Shown: positions 50,606 through 59,907 of the stretch, piece after piece | Layout: every line of letters begins with the position of its first letter | How positions within the stretch are numbered: the first letter of the stretch is position 1 | Source: Streptomyces uncialis | Lineage (GTDB): Bacteria > Actinomycetota > Actinomycetes > Streptomycetales > Streptomycetaceae | Direction: 5' to 3' | Length of the DNA stretch: 64,000 bases | Assembly (NCBI RefSeq): GCF_001905345.1 | Contig: NZ_LFBV01000013.1 | Span: forward strand, 62,001-126,000 | Program-made: the position numbers and the translations under genes | The notes under the pieces: model-generated | What the model was told of the DNA's origin: nothing | Databases searched by the model: none | What the model saw: the letters and a program-made list of their open reading frames with translations, nothing else

Positions 50606-51844
50606 GTGAGCGTGTGGGTGTGGGTGACCGCTGTTTCTCTCGCCGCCTGGCTGTGGCTGCTGCTGGGCCAGGGCTTCTTCTGGCGGACCGATGTCCGGCT
50701 GCCGCTGGGGCGGGCGCCACGGGTGTGGCCGTCGGTCGCCGTGGTCGTCCCGGCCCGTGACGAGGCGGCGATACTGCCGCGGACCCTGCCGTCGCTGCTG
50801 ACCCAGGACTATCCGGGGCGGCTGGAGGTCTTCCTGGTGGACGACGGCAGCTCGGACGGTACGGGCGAGCTGGCCCGCGCGCTGGCCGGGCGGTACGGGG
50901 GCGCCCCGCTCACGGTGACGTCGCCGGGTGAGCCGCCGGAGGGCTGGACGGGCAAGCTGTGGGCGCTGCGGCACGGGATGGCGCAGGCCCGGGAGGGCGC
51001 GCCCCGGTATCTGCTGTTCACCGACGCGGACATCGCGCACGGGCCTTCGAGCGTCCAGCGGCTGGTGACGGCGGCGGAGTCCGGCGGCTACGACCTGGTC
51101 TCGCTGATGGCGCGGCTGCGGATGGTGAGCGGCTGGGAGCGGCTGCTCGTCCCGGCGTTCGTGTACTTCTTCGCGCAGCTCTACCCGTTCCGCCGGGTGG
51201 ACCGTCCGGGCGGGCGGTCGGCCGCGGCGGCGGGTGGCTGTGTGCTGCTGCGGTCGGAGACGGCGGAGCGGGCGGGGGTGCCGGAGGTGATCCGGGGCGC
51301 GCTGATCGACGATGTGTCGCTGGCGCGTGCGGTGAAGGCCGCGGGCGGGCGGATCTGGCTGGGGCTCGCGGACCAGGTGGACAGTGTGCGGCCCTGCCCC
51401 CGGCTGGCGGATGTCTGGCGGATGGTGTCGCGCAGCGCCTACGCGCAGCTGCGGTACCGCCCGGCGGTGCTCGTGGCGACGGTGCTGGGGCTCGCGCTGG
51501 TGTACCTGGTGCCCCCGGCCGCGGTCGTGCTCGGTGCCACGGGCACCGTGCCGGGTGCGGCACCGGTGGTCCTGGGCGGGCTGGCGTGGCTGGTGATGAC
51601 GCTGACGTATCTGCCGATGCTGCGCTACTACCGGGAGAGCGCGTGGACGGCGCCGCTGCTGCCGTTCACGGCCCTGCTGTACCTGTTGATGACGGTGGAG
51701 TCGGCGGTACGGCACCACCGGGGGCTCGGCACGGGCTGGAAGGGCCGTACCTACACCCGGCCGGACCGGGTGCCCCCCGGCCGTCCGCCGGGGGAGCCGG
51801 GGCTGGCCGCCGGGGACGCCGGGGTGGCCCCGGGCGAGCAGTGA
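50606..51844 (+). CDS. HpnB-type membrane glycosyltransferase family 2
   Basis: This 412-residue protein is a GT-A glycosyltransferase with one N-terminal helix and three or four C-terminal helices. VAVVVPARDEAAILPRTLPSLLTQDYPG, EVFLVDDGSSDGT (about 72-84) and YLLFTDADIAHGP, whose DxD binds the nucleotide sugar metal, are clear. GALIDDVSLARAVKAAGG and the shape of the C-terminal half match HpnB, a glycosyltransferase often encoded with hopanoid genes. No hopanoid genes are in this window. The GTG start at 50606 lies 59 bases from the racemase start. Confidence 0.88.
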   Translation: MSVWVWVTAVSLAAWLWLLLGQGFFWRTDVRLPLGRAPRVWPSVAVVVPARDEAAILPRTLPSLLTQDYPGRLEVFLVDDGSSDGTGELARALAGRYGGAPLTVTSPGEPPEGWTGKLWALRHGMAQAREGAPRYLLFTDADIAHGPSSVQRLVTAAESGGYDLVSLMARLRMVSGWERLLVPAFVYFFAQLYPFRRVDRPGGRSAAAAGGCVLLRSETAERAGVPEVIRGALIDDVSLARAVKAAGGRIWLGLADQVDSVRPCPRLADVWRMVSRSAYAQLRYRPAVLVATVLGLALVYLVPPAAVVLGATGTVPGAAPVVLGGLAWLVMTLTYLPMLRYYRESAWTAPLLPFTALLYLLMTVESAVRHHRGLGTGWKGRTYTRPDRVPPGRPPGEPGLAAGDAGVAPGEQ

Positions 51845-52312
51845 CCGGGAGTGATCACCCGCGGGTGCGCTGTCGTCGTCCGTGATCCGTTTTCGGACGG
51901 GACGCGGATACCGCGGCGGTGGTCCTCGGCGCTTTCGGTGAACGCCGGACGGACACCGTGCGGATGGTGTGCGGATGAGGTGCTGATGACATGTTCGCTT
52001 CCATCGCCGCTGTTCACGGCCGGGGCCGCGTGAGCGGTTCCGCACGGTGCGGCAGTTCTTGGTGCGCCGTGTTCACCGAACGGCGCGCGGACGCGCGGCG
52101 GGTGAACGGACGGATTTCCGGCCGACGGGGATGACCACTGGTCAACCGGCGGTAACCTGCCGGGAACTCCGCCTTTACAGGATTCCTACGCCCTCATGCG
52201 ACCGATTTTCCCGGGTTCGCTCGGATTGGGTATCCGCGGCTACGACGAGCACGGAAAACAACCCTCTTATCGGTCTCCCCAACCAGCACATCGTGGGCTT
52301 AACTTAGGTGGC
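51845..52312. other. Long intergenic region of lower GC content
   Basis: These 468 bases carry no gene I can support; short frames exist but lack codon bias. From 52140 onward the DNA is clearly richer in A and T, suggesting a promoter region. TTAACTTAG at 52299-52307 fits a -10 element that would make the next gene leaderless. Confidence 0.45.
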
Positions 52313-52753
52313 ATGACCTCCCCCCGTTCCACCTATGGCGGCGGTTTCTACTCCGCGCCGTCCTTCCGGGACACCCCTATCTACGACTCCCTCGTCGCAG
52401 AGCGGGGCACACCTCAGATCGCCCCGATCCGGGTCCCGGCCGCGTACGACACCGGCAGTCACCATCTGCCCGCGCTGCCCTCCGCGCTTCCCGCGCTGCC
52501 GGCGGCCCCTTCTCCGCAGCAGTACCCGCAGCAGTACGGATACGCGCCGGCCGCGCAGCCCGCGCCGATGCAGCACCCGGGCCAGTACATCCCGCAGCAG
52601 CCGGGCGGCCCGCGCGGCTACCCCGGCCCGCAGCAGCAGCCCCGGCCGCCGCAGGGCACCGGTTACGAGGCCATGCGGCCCGCGGCCCCGCGGCCCGCTC
52701 CGGGTCCGACCCCGTACGAGGACCCGTACAACCGCCAGTACCGCGGTTACTGA
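52313..52753 (+). CDS. DUF6643-like Pro/Gln-rich protein
   Basis: The 146-residue protein starts TSPRSTYGGGFYSAPSFRD and continues TPIYDSLVAERGTPQIAPIR, a sequence I recognise as the conserved N-terminus of a small protein found across Streptomyces (DUF6643). The second half is low complexity, rich in Pro, Gln, Tyr and Gly (YPQQYGYAPAAQP). No signal peptide or membrane helix is present. ATG 52313 is about seven bases after a likely -10 element, so the transcript may be leaderless. Function unknown. Confidence 0.85.
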   Translation: MTSPRSTYGGGFYSAPSFRDTPIYDSLVAERGTPQIAPIRVPAAYDTGSHHLPALPSALPALPAAPSPQQYPQQYGYAPAAQPAPMQHPGQYIPQQPGGPRGYPGPQQQPRPPQGTGYEAMRPAAPRPAPGPTPYEDPYNRQYRGY

Positions 52754-52799
52754 CGGGCGCGGGCGGGGGTTCGTCCGACCCTGCTGGCAGGATGGGTGC

Positions 52800-53624
52800 A
52801 TGGCGAAACCAGTGCTTGTGTCCCTGCGTGTCCACCCGGTGAAGGCGGTTCAGGGCGAGACGCCCGACGAGGCCGTCGTGGAACCGTGGGGACTCGCGGG
52901 CGACCGCCGCTGGATGCTCGTCGACGAGGGGGCGAAGGTCGTCACCCAGCGCCAGCAGGCCCGGCTCGCGCTGGTGCGCGCGCGCTCGCTGTCCGGTGGA
53001 GCCGTCCGGCTGTCCGCACCCGGCCTCGCGCCCGTCACGGTGCCCGTGCCGGAACCCGGCGCGACGACCCCGGTGCAGATCTGGCGCGACAAGGTCGAGG
53101 CGGTGTCCGCCGACGACGCCGCGCACACGTGGTTCAGCGAGTTCCTCGGGATCCCGGTCCGGCTGGTGCACATGGACGATCCGGCGGTCCGCCGCTCGAT
53201 CGACCCGGGGTACGCCCGCGAGGGGGAGACCGTGTCCTTCGCCGACGGATTCCCGCTGCTGCTCACCACCCGCGCCTCGCTCGACGCGCTGAACGACCTG
53301 GTGGCGCGGGGCACGCACGCCTCGGAGGGCCCGCTGCCGATGGACCGGTTCCGGCCGAACGCCGTGGTCGACGGGACGGACGCGTGGGCCGAGGACGACT
53401 GGCGGCGGATCGCGATCGGTGAGGTCACCTTCCGCGTCGCCAAGAAGTGCGGGCGCTGTGTGGTGACGACGACCGACCAGCGCACCGCCGAACGCGGCCG
53501 GGAACCCTTGCGGACCCTCGCCCGGCACCGCCGCTTCGGCGATCAGCTCGTCTTCGGGCAGAACCTCGTACCGGAGAACACCGGCACCCTGCGGGTGGGC
53601 GACCCCGTCACCGTCCTGGGGTGA
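52800..53624 (+). CDS. MOSC-domain (mARC-like) molybdenum-cofactor protein
   Basis: The 274-residue protein has the MOSC_N beta-barrel domain (LVSLRVHPVKAVQGETPDEAVVEPWGLAGDRRWMLVDE) and the MOSC domain (about 120-274), as in YcbX/mARC enzymes that reduce N-hydroxylated compounds with the molybdenum cofactor. The cofactor Cys is in KKCGRCVVTTTDQRT (about 219-222), and MDRFRPNAVVDGTDAWAEDDW is the typical preceding stretch. The fused ferredoxin domain of YcbX is missing, so an outside electron donor is needed. ATG 52800 is 46 bases after the DUF6643 stop. Confidence 0.93.
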   Translation: MAKPVLVSLRVHPVKAVQGETPDEAVVEPWGLAGDRRWMLVDEGAKVVTQRQQARLALVRARSLSGGAVRLSAPGLAPVTVPVPEPGATTPVQIWRDKVEAVSADDAAHTWFSEFLGIPVRLVHMDDPAVRRSIDPGYAREGETVSFADGFPLLLTTRASLDALNDLVARGTHASEGPLPMDRFRPNAVVDGTDAWAEDDWRRIAIGEVTFRVAKKCGRCVVTTTDQRTAERGREPLRTLARHRRFGDQLVFGQNLVPENTGTLRVGDPVTVLG

Positions 53625-53739
53625 CGTCCCGCGCGGTACGGCCCCGCCGGGGCTGGTGATTTCGCTCTCTCTTCGTGATTCCCCGGCGCGGACGGCGCCA
53701 TGACGGGCTATCACGGACAGGGAGAGGGAGGGGCGCGGG

Positions 53740-54327
53740 GTGCGAGCGATGGTCGGAGTGTGGCGCTGGCGGCACAACCCGTTGCGCCGCCGTACGGACG
53801 CCGTCGAGGCGTGGCTGGCGCTCGGGGCCCTGCTGCTGACACTGTGCGCGGCACCGGTGGCGGGTGTCCTCGCCGGAGCGGCGGCCGAGCGGAGCCTGAC
53901 ACAGTCGGTGCGCGAGCAGCACCGGGAGCGGTACCGGACGACGGCGACCGTGCTCCGGGTGACGCCCGGCCGCGCGGCGCTCCCGGAGGACGACGAGGAC
54001 GGCAGGGTCACGGCCCGCTGGACGGGTCCGGACGGCACGCCCCGGACCGGCCCGGTCGCCTCCGGCCTCGATGCCCCGCGCGCGGGGAGCCGGTTCCCGG
54101 TATGGACCGATCCACGGGGCCGGATCACCGCCCCGCCGATGGCCCCGGACGCGGTCACCGTGCACGCGGTCCTCGCGGGCGGGTGGACCGTGGCGGTGCT
54201 GGCCGCGCTGGTCGACGTCGTGCGGCGGCTGGCCGTCGGTGAGTTGGTGCGCCGCCGGTACCGGCGTCTCGACCAGGCGTGGGAGCGGGCCGGTCCCGAC
54301 TGGGGCCGGACGGGCACGGGCCGCTGA
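53740..54327 (+). CDS. Rv1733c-family membrane protein
   Basis: This 195-residue protein has two membrane helices, ALGALLLTLCAAPVAGVLAG (about 28-48) and VLAGGWTVAVLAALVDVV (about 145-163), enclosing an extracellular domain of about 95 residues with ATVLRV, GRVTARWTGPDGTPRTGPV and FPVWTDPRGRITAPP. The basic start WRWRHNPLRRRTD is typical of the Rv1733c group, which is widespread in actinobacteria and often multicopy. GTG 53740 has GGAGAGGGAGGGG upstream. Function unknown. Confidence 0.88.
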   Translation: MRAMVGVWRWRHNPLRRRTDAVEAWLALGALLLTLCAAPVAGVLAGAAAERSLTQSVREQHRERYRTTATVLRVTPGRAALPEDDEDGRVTARWTGPDGTPRTGPVASGLDAPRAGSRFPVWTDPRGRITAPPMAPDAVTVHAVLAGGWTVAVLAALVDVVRRLAVGELVRRRYRRLDQAWERAGPDWGRTGTGR

Positions 54328-54442
54328 CCGGCCTTCCGCTCCGGTCAACTCGGCTCCCCCGTACACGCTACGGTGGACCGGCCGAGGTCTTCGGCAGCAC
54401 TCGCGACACCCGCGTACGACGAGGTGGGGACAGAACAGCGCC

Positions 54443-56860
54443 ATGGCACAGGGCACGGTCCAGGTGACGCACAGCGGTACATCACGGTGGCGGCGCCGCA
54501 CGGGTGAGTACCCCTCCCTCGCCGCGGCGCTGGAAGCCGCGGGGGACGGCGACGTACTCACCGTCGCGCCCGGGACCTACCGGGAGAACCTGGTGATCCA
54601 GCGCGCGGTGACGCTGCGCGGCCCCGAGGGGTCGGCGGGTTCGGTGCGGATCGCGCCGGTCGACGGGGTGCCGCTCACCGTGCGCGCCCCGGCCGCCGTC
54701 CAGGACCTGCTGCTGGAGGGCCAGGACTCCGCCTCCCCGGCGCTGCTCGTGGAGGACAGCGCGCCCGAGCTGTCCGATCTGCGGATCGTGACCCGGTCCG
54801 CGGTGGGCATAGAGGTGCGCGGGGGCGCGCGGCCGACGGTACGGCGCTGCACCGTGGACAACCCGGCCGGGATAGGTATCGCGGTCCTGGACGGCGGGGG
54901 CGGTGTCTTCGAGGAGTGCGAGGTCGTCGCGGCGGGACAGTCCGGGATAGCCGTCCGCGACGGCGGGCGCCCCCGGCTGGAGCGCTGCCGGGTGCACCAC
55001 GCGTCGGGTCCCGGCATCTCGGTGACCGGTGAGGGCTCGACGCTGGAGGGCTTCGGCTGCGAGGTGTACGAGGTCAAGGGCTCCGGTGTGCAGGTCACCG
55101 CGCGGGCCACGGCCCATCTGACGGATTGCGACGTGCACCGCACGACCGCCGACGGGATCACCCTCGACACGGACGCGGTGCTGACCCTCGCGGACTGCCG
55201 TATCCACGACATCCCGGAGAACGCGGTCGATCTGAGGTCGCGTTCGGTGCTGACCCTGACCCGGTCCACGGTGAGCCGGTTCGGCCGCAACGGTCTGTCG
55301 GTGTGGGACCCGGGCACCCGGGTGGACGCCCATCAGTGCGAGATCCACGACAGCACCGGCGACTACCCGGCGGTGTGGGTCAGCGACGGCGCCGCGGTCG
55401 TCCTCGACTCGTGCCGGGTCCGGGACGTGCCCGACGCGCTGTTCGTACTGGACCGCGGGTCCCGCGCGGATGTCGTCGACACGGATCTCACCCAGGTGCG
55501 CAACACCGCGGTGTCGGTGAGCGACGGGGCGACGGCCCAGCTCGACGACTGCCGCATCCGGGAGGCCGCGACCGGCGCGTGGTTCCGCGACCACGGCAGC
55601 GGCGGCACCCTCGCGAACTGCACGGTGGACACCGTGCAGACCGGGGTCATCGTGACCAAGGGCGCCGACCCGACCATCGAACGCTGCACCGTCACCTCCC
55701 CCGCCGAGGCGGGCTTCTATGTCTCCGCGGGCGGCCGGGGCACCCTCGTCGGATGCAAGGTCACCGGCAGCGGCGGCTACGGCTTCCATGTCATAGACGG
55801 CTGCCGTACGACCCTGCGCAAGTGCCGTACGGAGCGCTGCGCGCGCGGCGGGTACGAGTTCTCCGAGGACGGGCCCGTCGCCGAGGACTGCACCAGCGAC
55901 GAGAGCGGCGGGATACACAGGACCAGCACGCCCGATCCGCTGCCCAGGGCCGCGGCGACGGCCACGGTCTCCGGTTCGGTGGGGCTCCTGTCGGCCGGCC
56001 CGGCGCCACGCGCGGTCCCGGCGGTCGCGGAACCGCACGCCGAGCCCGCGCGGTCCTCGGACGCCGTACTCGGTGAACTCGACACCCTGGTCGGCCTGGA
56101 GAGCGTCAAGCGCGAGGTACGGGCGCTCACCGACATGATCGAGGTCGGCCGGCGCCGGCAGCAGGCGGGCCTCAAGGCCGCCTCCGCACGACGGCACCTG
56201 GTCTTCACGGGCTCCCCCGGTACCGGCAAGACGACCGTGGCCCGGCTGTACGGCGAGATCCTCGCCTCCCTCGGGGTGCTGGAACAGGGGCATCTCGTGG
56301 AGGTGTCCCGGGTGGACCTGGTCGGTGAGCACATCGGGTCGACCGCGATCCGCACCCAGGAGGCGTTCGACCGGGCGCGCGGCGGAGTGCTGTTCATCGA
56401 CGAGGCGTACGCGCTGTCACCGGAGGACTCGGGCCGGGACTTCGGCCGGGAGGCGATCGACACCCTGGTGAAGCTGATGGAGGACCACCGGGAGGCCGTG
56501 GTCGTCATCGTCGCGGGGTACACCGCCGAGATGGAGCGGTTCCTGGCGACCAACCCGGGTGTGGCGTCGCGTTTCTCCCGGACCATCACCTTCAACGACT
56601 ACATGCCCGACGAGCTGCTGAGAATCGTGGAGCAGCAGGCCGAGGAGCACGAGTACCGGCTCGGCGAGGCGGCGCCGGAGGCGTTGCTGAAGTACTTCAC
56701 GGTCCTGCCCAAGGGCCCCGCCTTCGGCAACGGCCGCACCGCGCGGCAGACGTTCGAGGCGATGGTCGAGCGGCACGCGGGCCGGGTCGCCCAGCTCGCC
56801 GAGCCCAGCACGGACGAGCTGACCCTGCTCTACCCGGAGGATCTGCCCGACCTGCCGTGA
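54443..56860 (+). CDS. Right-handed beta-helix protein fused to an EccA/CbxX-type AAA+ ATPase
   Basis: The 805-residue protein has no signal peptide. Residues about 15-500 form a long right-handed parallel beta-helix with some twenty coils of the kind GIEVRGGARPTVRRCTVDN and GIAVRDGGRPRLERCRVHH, a pectate-lyase-like fold (PbH1 repeats). After a linker, residues about 545-805 are a CbxX/CfxQ AAA+ domain: LVGLESVKREVRALTDMIEV, Walker A GSPGTGKTT (about 590), Walker B GVLFIDEAYAL (about 649), and ASRFSRTITFNDYMPDEL. EccA proteins of type VII secretion have this AAA+ domain, but with TPR repeats instead of the helix. It stands alone. Function unknown; a scaffold-recognising remodelling ATPase seems plausible. 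Confidence 0.93.
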   Translation: MAQGTVQVTHSGTSRWRRRTGEYPSLAAALEAAGDGDVLTVAPGTYRENLVIQRAVTLRGPEGSAGSVRIAPVDGVPLTVRAPAAVQDLLLEGQDSASPALLVEDSAPELSDLRIVTRSAVGIEVRGGARPTVRRCTVDNPAGIGIAVLDGGGGVFEECEVVAAGQSGIAVRDGGRPRLERCRVHHASGPGISVTGEGSTLEGFGCEVYEVKGSGVQVTARATAHLTDCDVHRTTADGITLDTDAVLTLADCRIHDIPENAVDLRSRSVLTLTRSTVSRFGRNGLSVWDPGTRVDAHQCEIHDSTGDYPAVWVSDGAAVVLDSCRVRDVPDALFVLDRGSRADVVDTDLTQVRNTAVSVSDGATAQLDDCRIREAATGAWFRDHGSGGTLANCTVDTVQTGVIVTKGADPTIERCTVTSPAEAGFYVSAGGRGTLVGCKVTGSGGYGFHVIDGCRTTLRKCRTERCARGGYEFSEDGPVAEDCTSDESGGIHRTSTPDPLPRAAATATVSGSVGLLSAGPAPRAVPAVAEPHAEPARSSDAVLGELDTLVGLESVKREVRALTDMIEVGRRRQQAGLKAASARRHLVFTGSPGTGKTTVARLYGEILASLGVLEQGHLVEVSRVDLVGEHIGSTAIRTQEAFDRARGGVLFIDEAYALSPEDSGRDFGREAIDTLVKLMEDHREAVVVIVAGYTAEMERFLATNPGVASRFSRTITFNDYMPDELLRIVEQQAEEHEYRLGEAAPEALLKYFTVLPKGPAFGNGRTARQTFEAMVERHAGRVAQLAEPSTDELTLLYPEDLPDLP

Positions 56861-56906
56861 CCCGCCCCGACGGCACCGTACGGACCGTATGGTCCCGGCC
56901 GTCCGG

Positions 56907-59633
56907 TCATCCGGCTCCGACGGGCGGCTCCGGCGCCTCCCGCGGCTCGTACGGCCGCTCGGCGGGCCGGGGCAAGGGCAGCGCGCCCGGCCGGAGGCGG
57001 CGCAGCAGCCGTGCGCGTTCCTCCTCGAACGCCGGGTCGGCCTGGTAGTCGGAGTGCCCGAGGACGGGTGCGGGCAGCGGGTGCTCGGGAGTACGGCCGA
57101 AGGCCAGCGGGTCGCGCAGCGCGGGGCGGTCGACGGCGGGTCCGCAGGAGCCGGTCAGCCGGACCGGACCGCCGATGGGGTCGGTGTCCCGGTACAGATT
57201 GCGCCAGCAGTCCACCTCGCGGTGCAGCGCGTCCAGCGCGGCCGGGCCGAAGCAGGACGGGAACCAGCGCCCGTACAACCGCTCCAGGGGCGAGCCGTAG
57301 GTGAGCAGGGCGACCCGGGCCCGGACGTCGGGGGCGAGCTGCCAGGCCGCCGCGGCGGCGAGGACACTGCCCTGGGAGTGTCCGGAGATCACGAGCCGGC
57401 CCCGGGTGGAGCGGGTCCAGGTGTCGACCCGCCAGGTGAGGTCGGGCACGGCGCGTTCCGCGTAGCAGGGCGGTGCGAAGGGGTGCGCCGCGCGGGGCCA
57501 GAAGGTGCCGACGTCCCAGAGGATGCCGATCGTACGGCGGGCCCGTGGGTCCCGGTAGGCACGTCGGCCCCAGGCGACGAGCAGCAGGAACCCGGCTCCT
57601 ATGAGCCACGATCCGGCGGCCTGGGCCGTGTCGGCGGCGCCCGCCACGAGATCGGGGGTGCCCTGGGCCGCGTCCCCGGGCACCTCACCGGTCCCCCAGG
57701 CCCCGGCGAGGGCGAACGCGCCGAACAGCAGCGTCGTCACGGCCAGCGCCCCGACGGCCACCGGGGCCCGGTCGGTGAGCGCGGCCCCCGCACGGGTCAG
57801 GGCGATCCGGCGGGCCCGTGCGGTGTCCCCGGCGGGCGGGGCGTACGGGTCGCCGGGGTCGGCCGGGTGCTCGTCCGGGTAGTCCGCGGGTACCCGGGGG
57901 GCCTCGGCGCGGGCCCGGCGCAGCGTGGCGACGGACAGCCGTACCAGGACCAGGGCTATGACCAGCAGCAGCGGGGGGATCACCGACGCCTGCCAGGTGA
58001 GCAGGACCGGCGGGCCGGGCAGGGGACCCGCCCCGCCGGGGGTGCCGGAGCCGTCGAGCCAGTCCGCGACCCGCTGGGCGACACCACCGGTCATCACCCC
58101 GCCGAGGGCGCAGGCCAGCACCGCGACGGCGGGGCCGCCGAAGCCTCGCAGCGCGGTGCGCGGCGCGGGTCCCGCGCGGTACAGCAGACGGGCGGTCACG
58201 GCGAGCGCGAGGACGAGGACGCCCTGGAGCAGCATCAGGGCGCCGAAGGCCGTGTCCCCGGGAAGCCTTCCACCGGACCGCCAGCCGGGCCGGGGCCACA
58301 GGGCGTATCCGGCGGCGAGGACGAGCACGGCGAGGGCCGCCGACGGCAGGAACCGTACGAGGGGACCGTCCGGGTGCCGGTCGAGGTGGCGTTCGCTGCG
58401 GCCCCGGCGGCAGATCACGGCGACGGCGACGGCCGCCCCGGCCACGATCACGACGAGCAGCAGGAGCCCGGCCGCGCCGAGCCAGGACGGGCCTCCGGAG
58501 CGGAGGTCGAAACGGCCGACGGGGGTGGCGACGGCGGCGGCGACGGTGAGGAACGCGGCGGCCGTGTGCGCGGCCCGGAGCCGGGCCACCAGCCGCCGCC
58601 CGTACCAGAACCCGGGCCGGGCCAGGGGGGTGGTGCCGGCGTCGGGTGCCCCGGGGGCGGGGTGCGCGTGGTCGGTGGGGTGATCCGGGTGGTGTTCGGC
58701 GCGGGCGGTGGGGCGCTCGGTGGGGTCCGCGCGGTCCGTGGGTTCGGTGGGGTGGTCGGCGGGGTCGGTGCCGTGGTCCGGGCGGCGGTCGGTGGATCGG
58801 TTCGCGCCGTGCGCCGGGCCGGGAACGCGGGCGGCAGACGCGGCACGCGGGGCGGAGGCGGGTCCGTCGGCGGAAGCGGTCGCGTGCGGGGTGCCGTCGT
58901 GCGGCCGGGTGCCGTCGGGCGGTGAGGTGCCGTCGTCCGGCGGGTCGGTGAGGGGTGGGCCCGGGGGTGGGGGTTCCGCGGACTCGTAGACGCTCCAGGT
59001 GCGGTGCGACAGGTACCAGAGCAGGCCGGTGACGGCGGCCGGGACCAGCGCGGCGAGCGCGAGCCGGCGGCCGGGCCCGGACCACCAGCCGCCCGGGTCG
59101 AGGTCGGGCGACAGGAAGCGGAGCCAGGAGTACCGCGTGGCACACGCGCGTGTGCCCGCGCACTGCCAGGCGACCAGGTCGAGCGCGACCTGGCAGACGG
59201 CGGCGACGAGCAGCACCGTGAGGCTCAGCGCGACGAGTCGCACCAGCAGCCCGTACCCGCTGGCCGTCCGGTCGCGCCCGTGGGACGGCGGCCGCATCCA
59301 GTGGGCGAGGTTGACGACCATGAACGGCAGCAGCAGGAGCCACAGGGCGCGGCTGCCGCTGCCGGAGGTCAGATTGGACCAGACGTACGCCTCCGGGACC
59401 GGCCGGCCGTCCGGCGCGCACGAGCGCAGTTCGGCGTCGAGGTCGACGAAGCGGCGGTGGACGGCCGCGATGCCGTCGCCGGTGACCCGGACCGTGTGCG
59501 GGTCGTCGAGCATGCCCGTGGCCGTGGCCCCGCCGACCCCGTGGACCAGGAGTTCCAGGGCCGCGCCCGGCGCCGGACGAGGTGCCGCGAGTGGTGCCGT
59601 GGGTGGTGAGGACGCGCGTTCCGCAGGCTGCAT
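56907..59633 (-). CDS. Large polytopic membrane protein with alpha/beta-hydrolase domain
   Basis: This 908-residue protein starts with a short soluble segment resembling a hydrolase strand (LELLVHGVGGATATGMLDD), followed by about eleven membrane helices in groups. Between two groups lies a disordered Pro/Thr/His/Asp-rich stretch (about 270-370). The C-terminal part contains TRGRLVISGHSQGSVLAAAAAW (about 745-765), the nucleophile elbow GHSQG of lipases, with LLTYGSPLERLYGRWFPSCFG, so the hydrolase domain appears split by the membrane region. ATG 59633 has GGGGGAAG upstream; ATG 59708 would add 25 residues. It may be a membrane lipase or esterase. Confidence 0.87.
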   Translation of the reverse strand: MQPAERASSPPTAPLAAPRPAPGAALELLVHGVGGATATGMLDDPHTVRVTGDGIAAVHRRFVDLDAELRSCAPDGRPVPEAYVWSNLTSGSGSRALWLLLLPFMVVNLAHWMRPPSHGRDRTASGYGLLVRLVALSLTVLLVAAVCQVALDLVAWQCAGTRACATRYSWLRFLSPDLDPGGWWSGPGRRLALAALVPAAVTGLLWYLSHRTWSVYESAEPPPPGPPLTDPPDDGTSPPDGTRPHDGTPHATASADGPASAPRAASAARVPGPAHGANRSTDRRPDHGTDPADHPTEPTDRADPTERPTARAEHHPDHPTDHAHPAPGAPDAGTTPLARPGFWYGRRLVARLRAAHTAAAFLTVAAAVATPVGRFDLRSGGPSWLGAAGLLLLVVIVAGAAVAVAVICRRGRSERHLDRHPDGPLVRFLPSAALAVLVLAAGYALWPRPGWRSGGRLPGDTAFGALMLLQGVLVLALAVTARLLYRAGPAPRTALRGFGGPAVAVLACALGGVMTGGVAQRVADWLDGSGTPGGAGPLPGPPVLLTWQASVIPPLLLVIALVLVRLSVATLRRARAEAPRVPADYPDEHPADPGDPYAPPAGDTARARRIALTRAGAALTDRAPVAVGALAVTTLLFGAFALAGAWGTGEVPGDAAQGTPDLVAGAADTAQAAGSWLIGAGFLLLVAWGRRAYRDPRARRTIGILWDVGTFWPRAAHPFAPPCYAERAVPDLTWRVDTWTRSTRGRLVISGHSQGSVLAAAAAWQLAPDVRARVALLTYGSPLERLYGRWFPSCFGPAALDALHREVDCWRNLYRDTDPIGGPVRLTGSCGPAVDRPALRDPLAFGRTPEHPLPAPVLGHSDYQADPAFEEERARLLRRLRPGALPLPRPAERPYEPREAPEPPVGAG

Positions 59634-59907
59634 GACGCTTCCCCCGAGGCGGGTAAATCGTGTGAGGCAGCCAGAATCGCGCGTACCGGGAGCGGGTGCA
59701 CCGGTCATGACGGAATCTCCCCGAATGAGGTGAGCTTGTGGGTGTCCGGCGCGCCCCCGTGCCGTCGGGCGTGTCAGTGCCTCGTGCGAGGATGGGGGGT
59801 CCTCGGGGATCTCGGGTCCCCCCGGGAGAGGAGACGACGCGTGGCGCGAGGGGAGCACGGCGCGGGGAGCCGGGCGACGTGGTCGGCCGCGTCCGACGGG
59901 CAGGGGC

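Noticed and set aside
52047..52307. 86-codon frame before the DUF6643-like gene
   Set aside because: Third-position GC is low for this genome, there is no ribosome site or recognisable domain, and the region looks like promoter DNA.
59780..59833. Hairpin GGGGGG..CCCCCC upstream of the DeoR gene as a terminator or riboswitch
   Set aside because: The arms match for only six bases and then diverge, which is expected by chance in such G/C runs.
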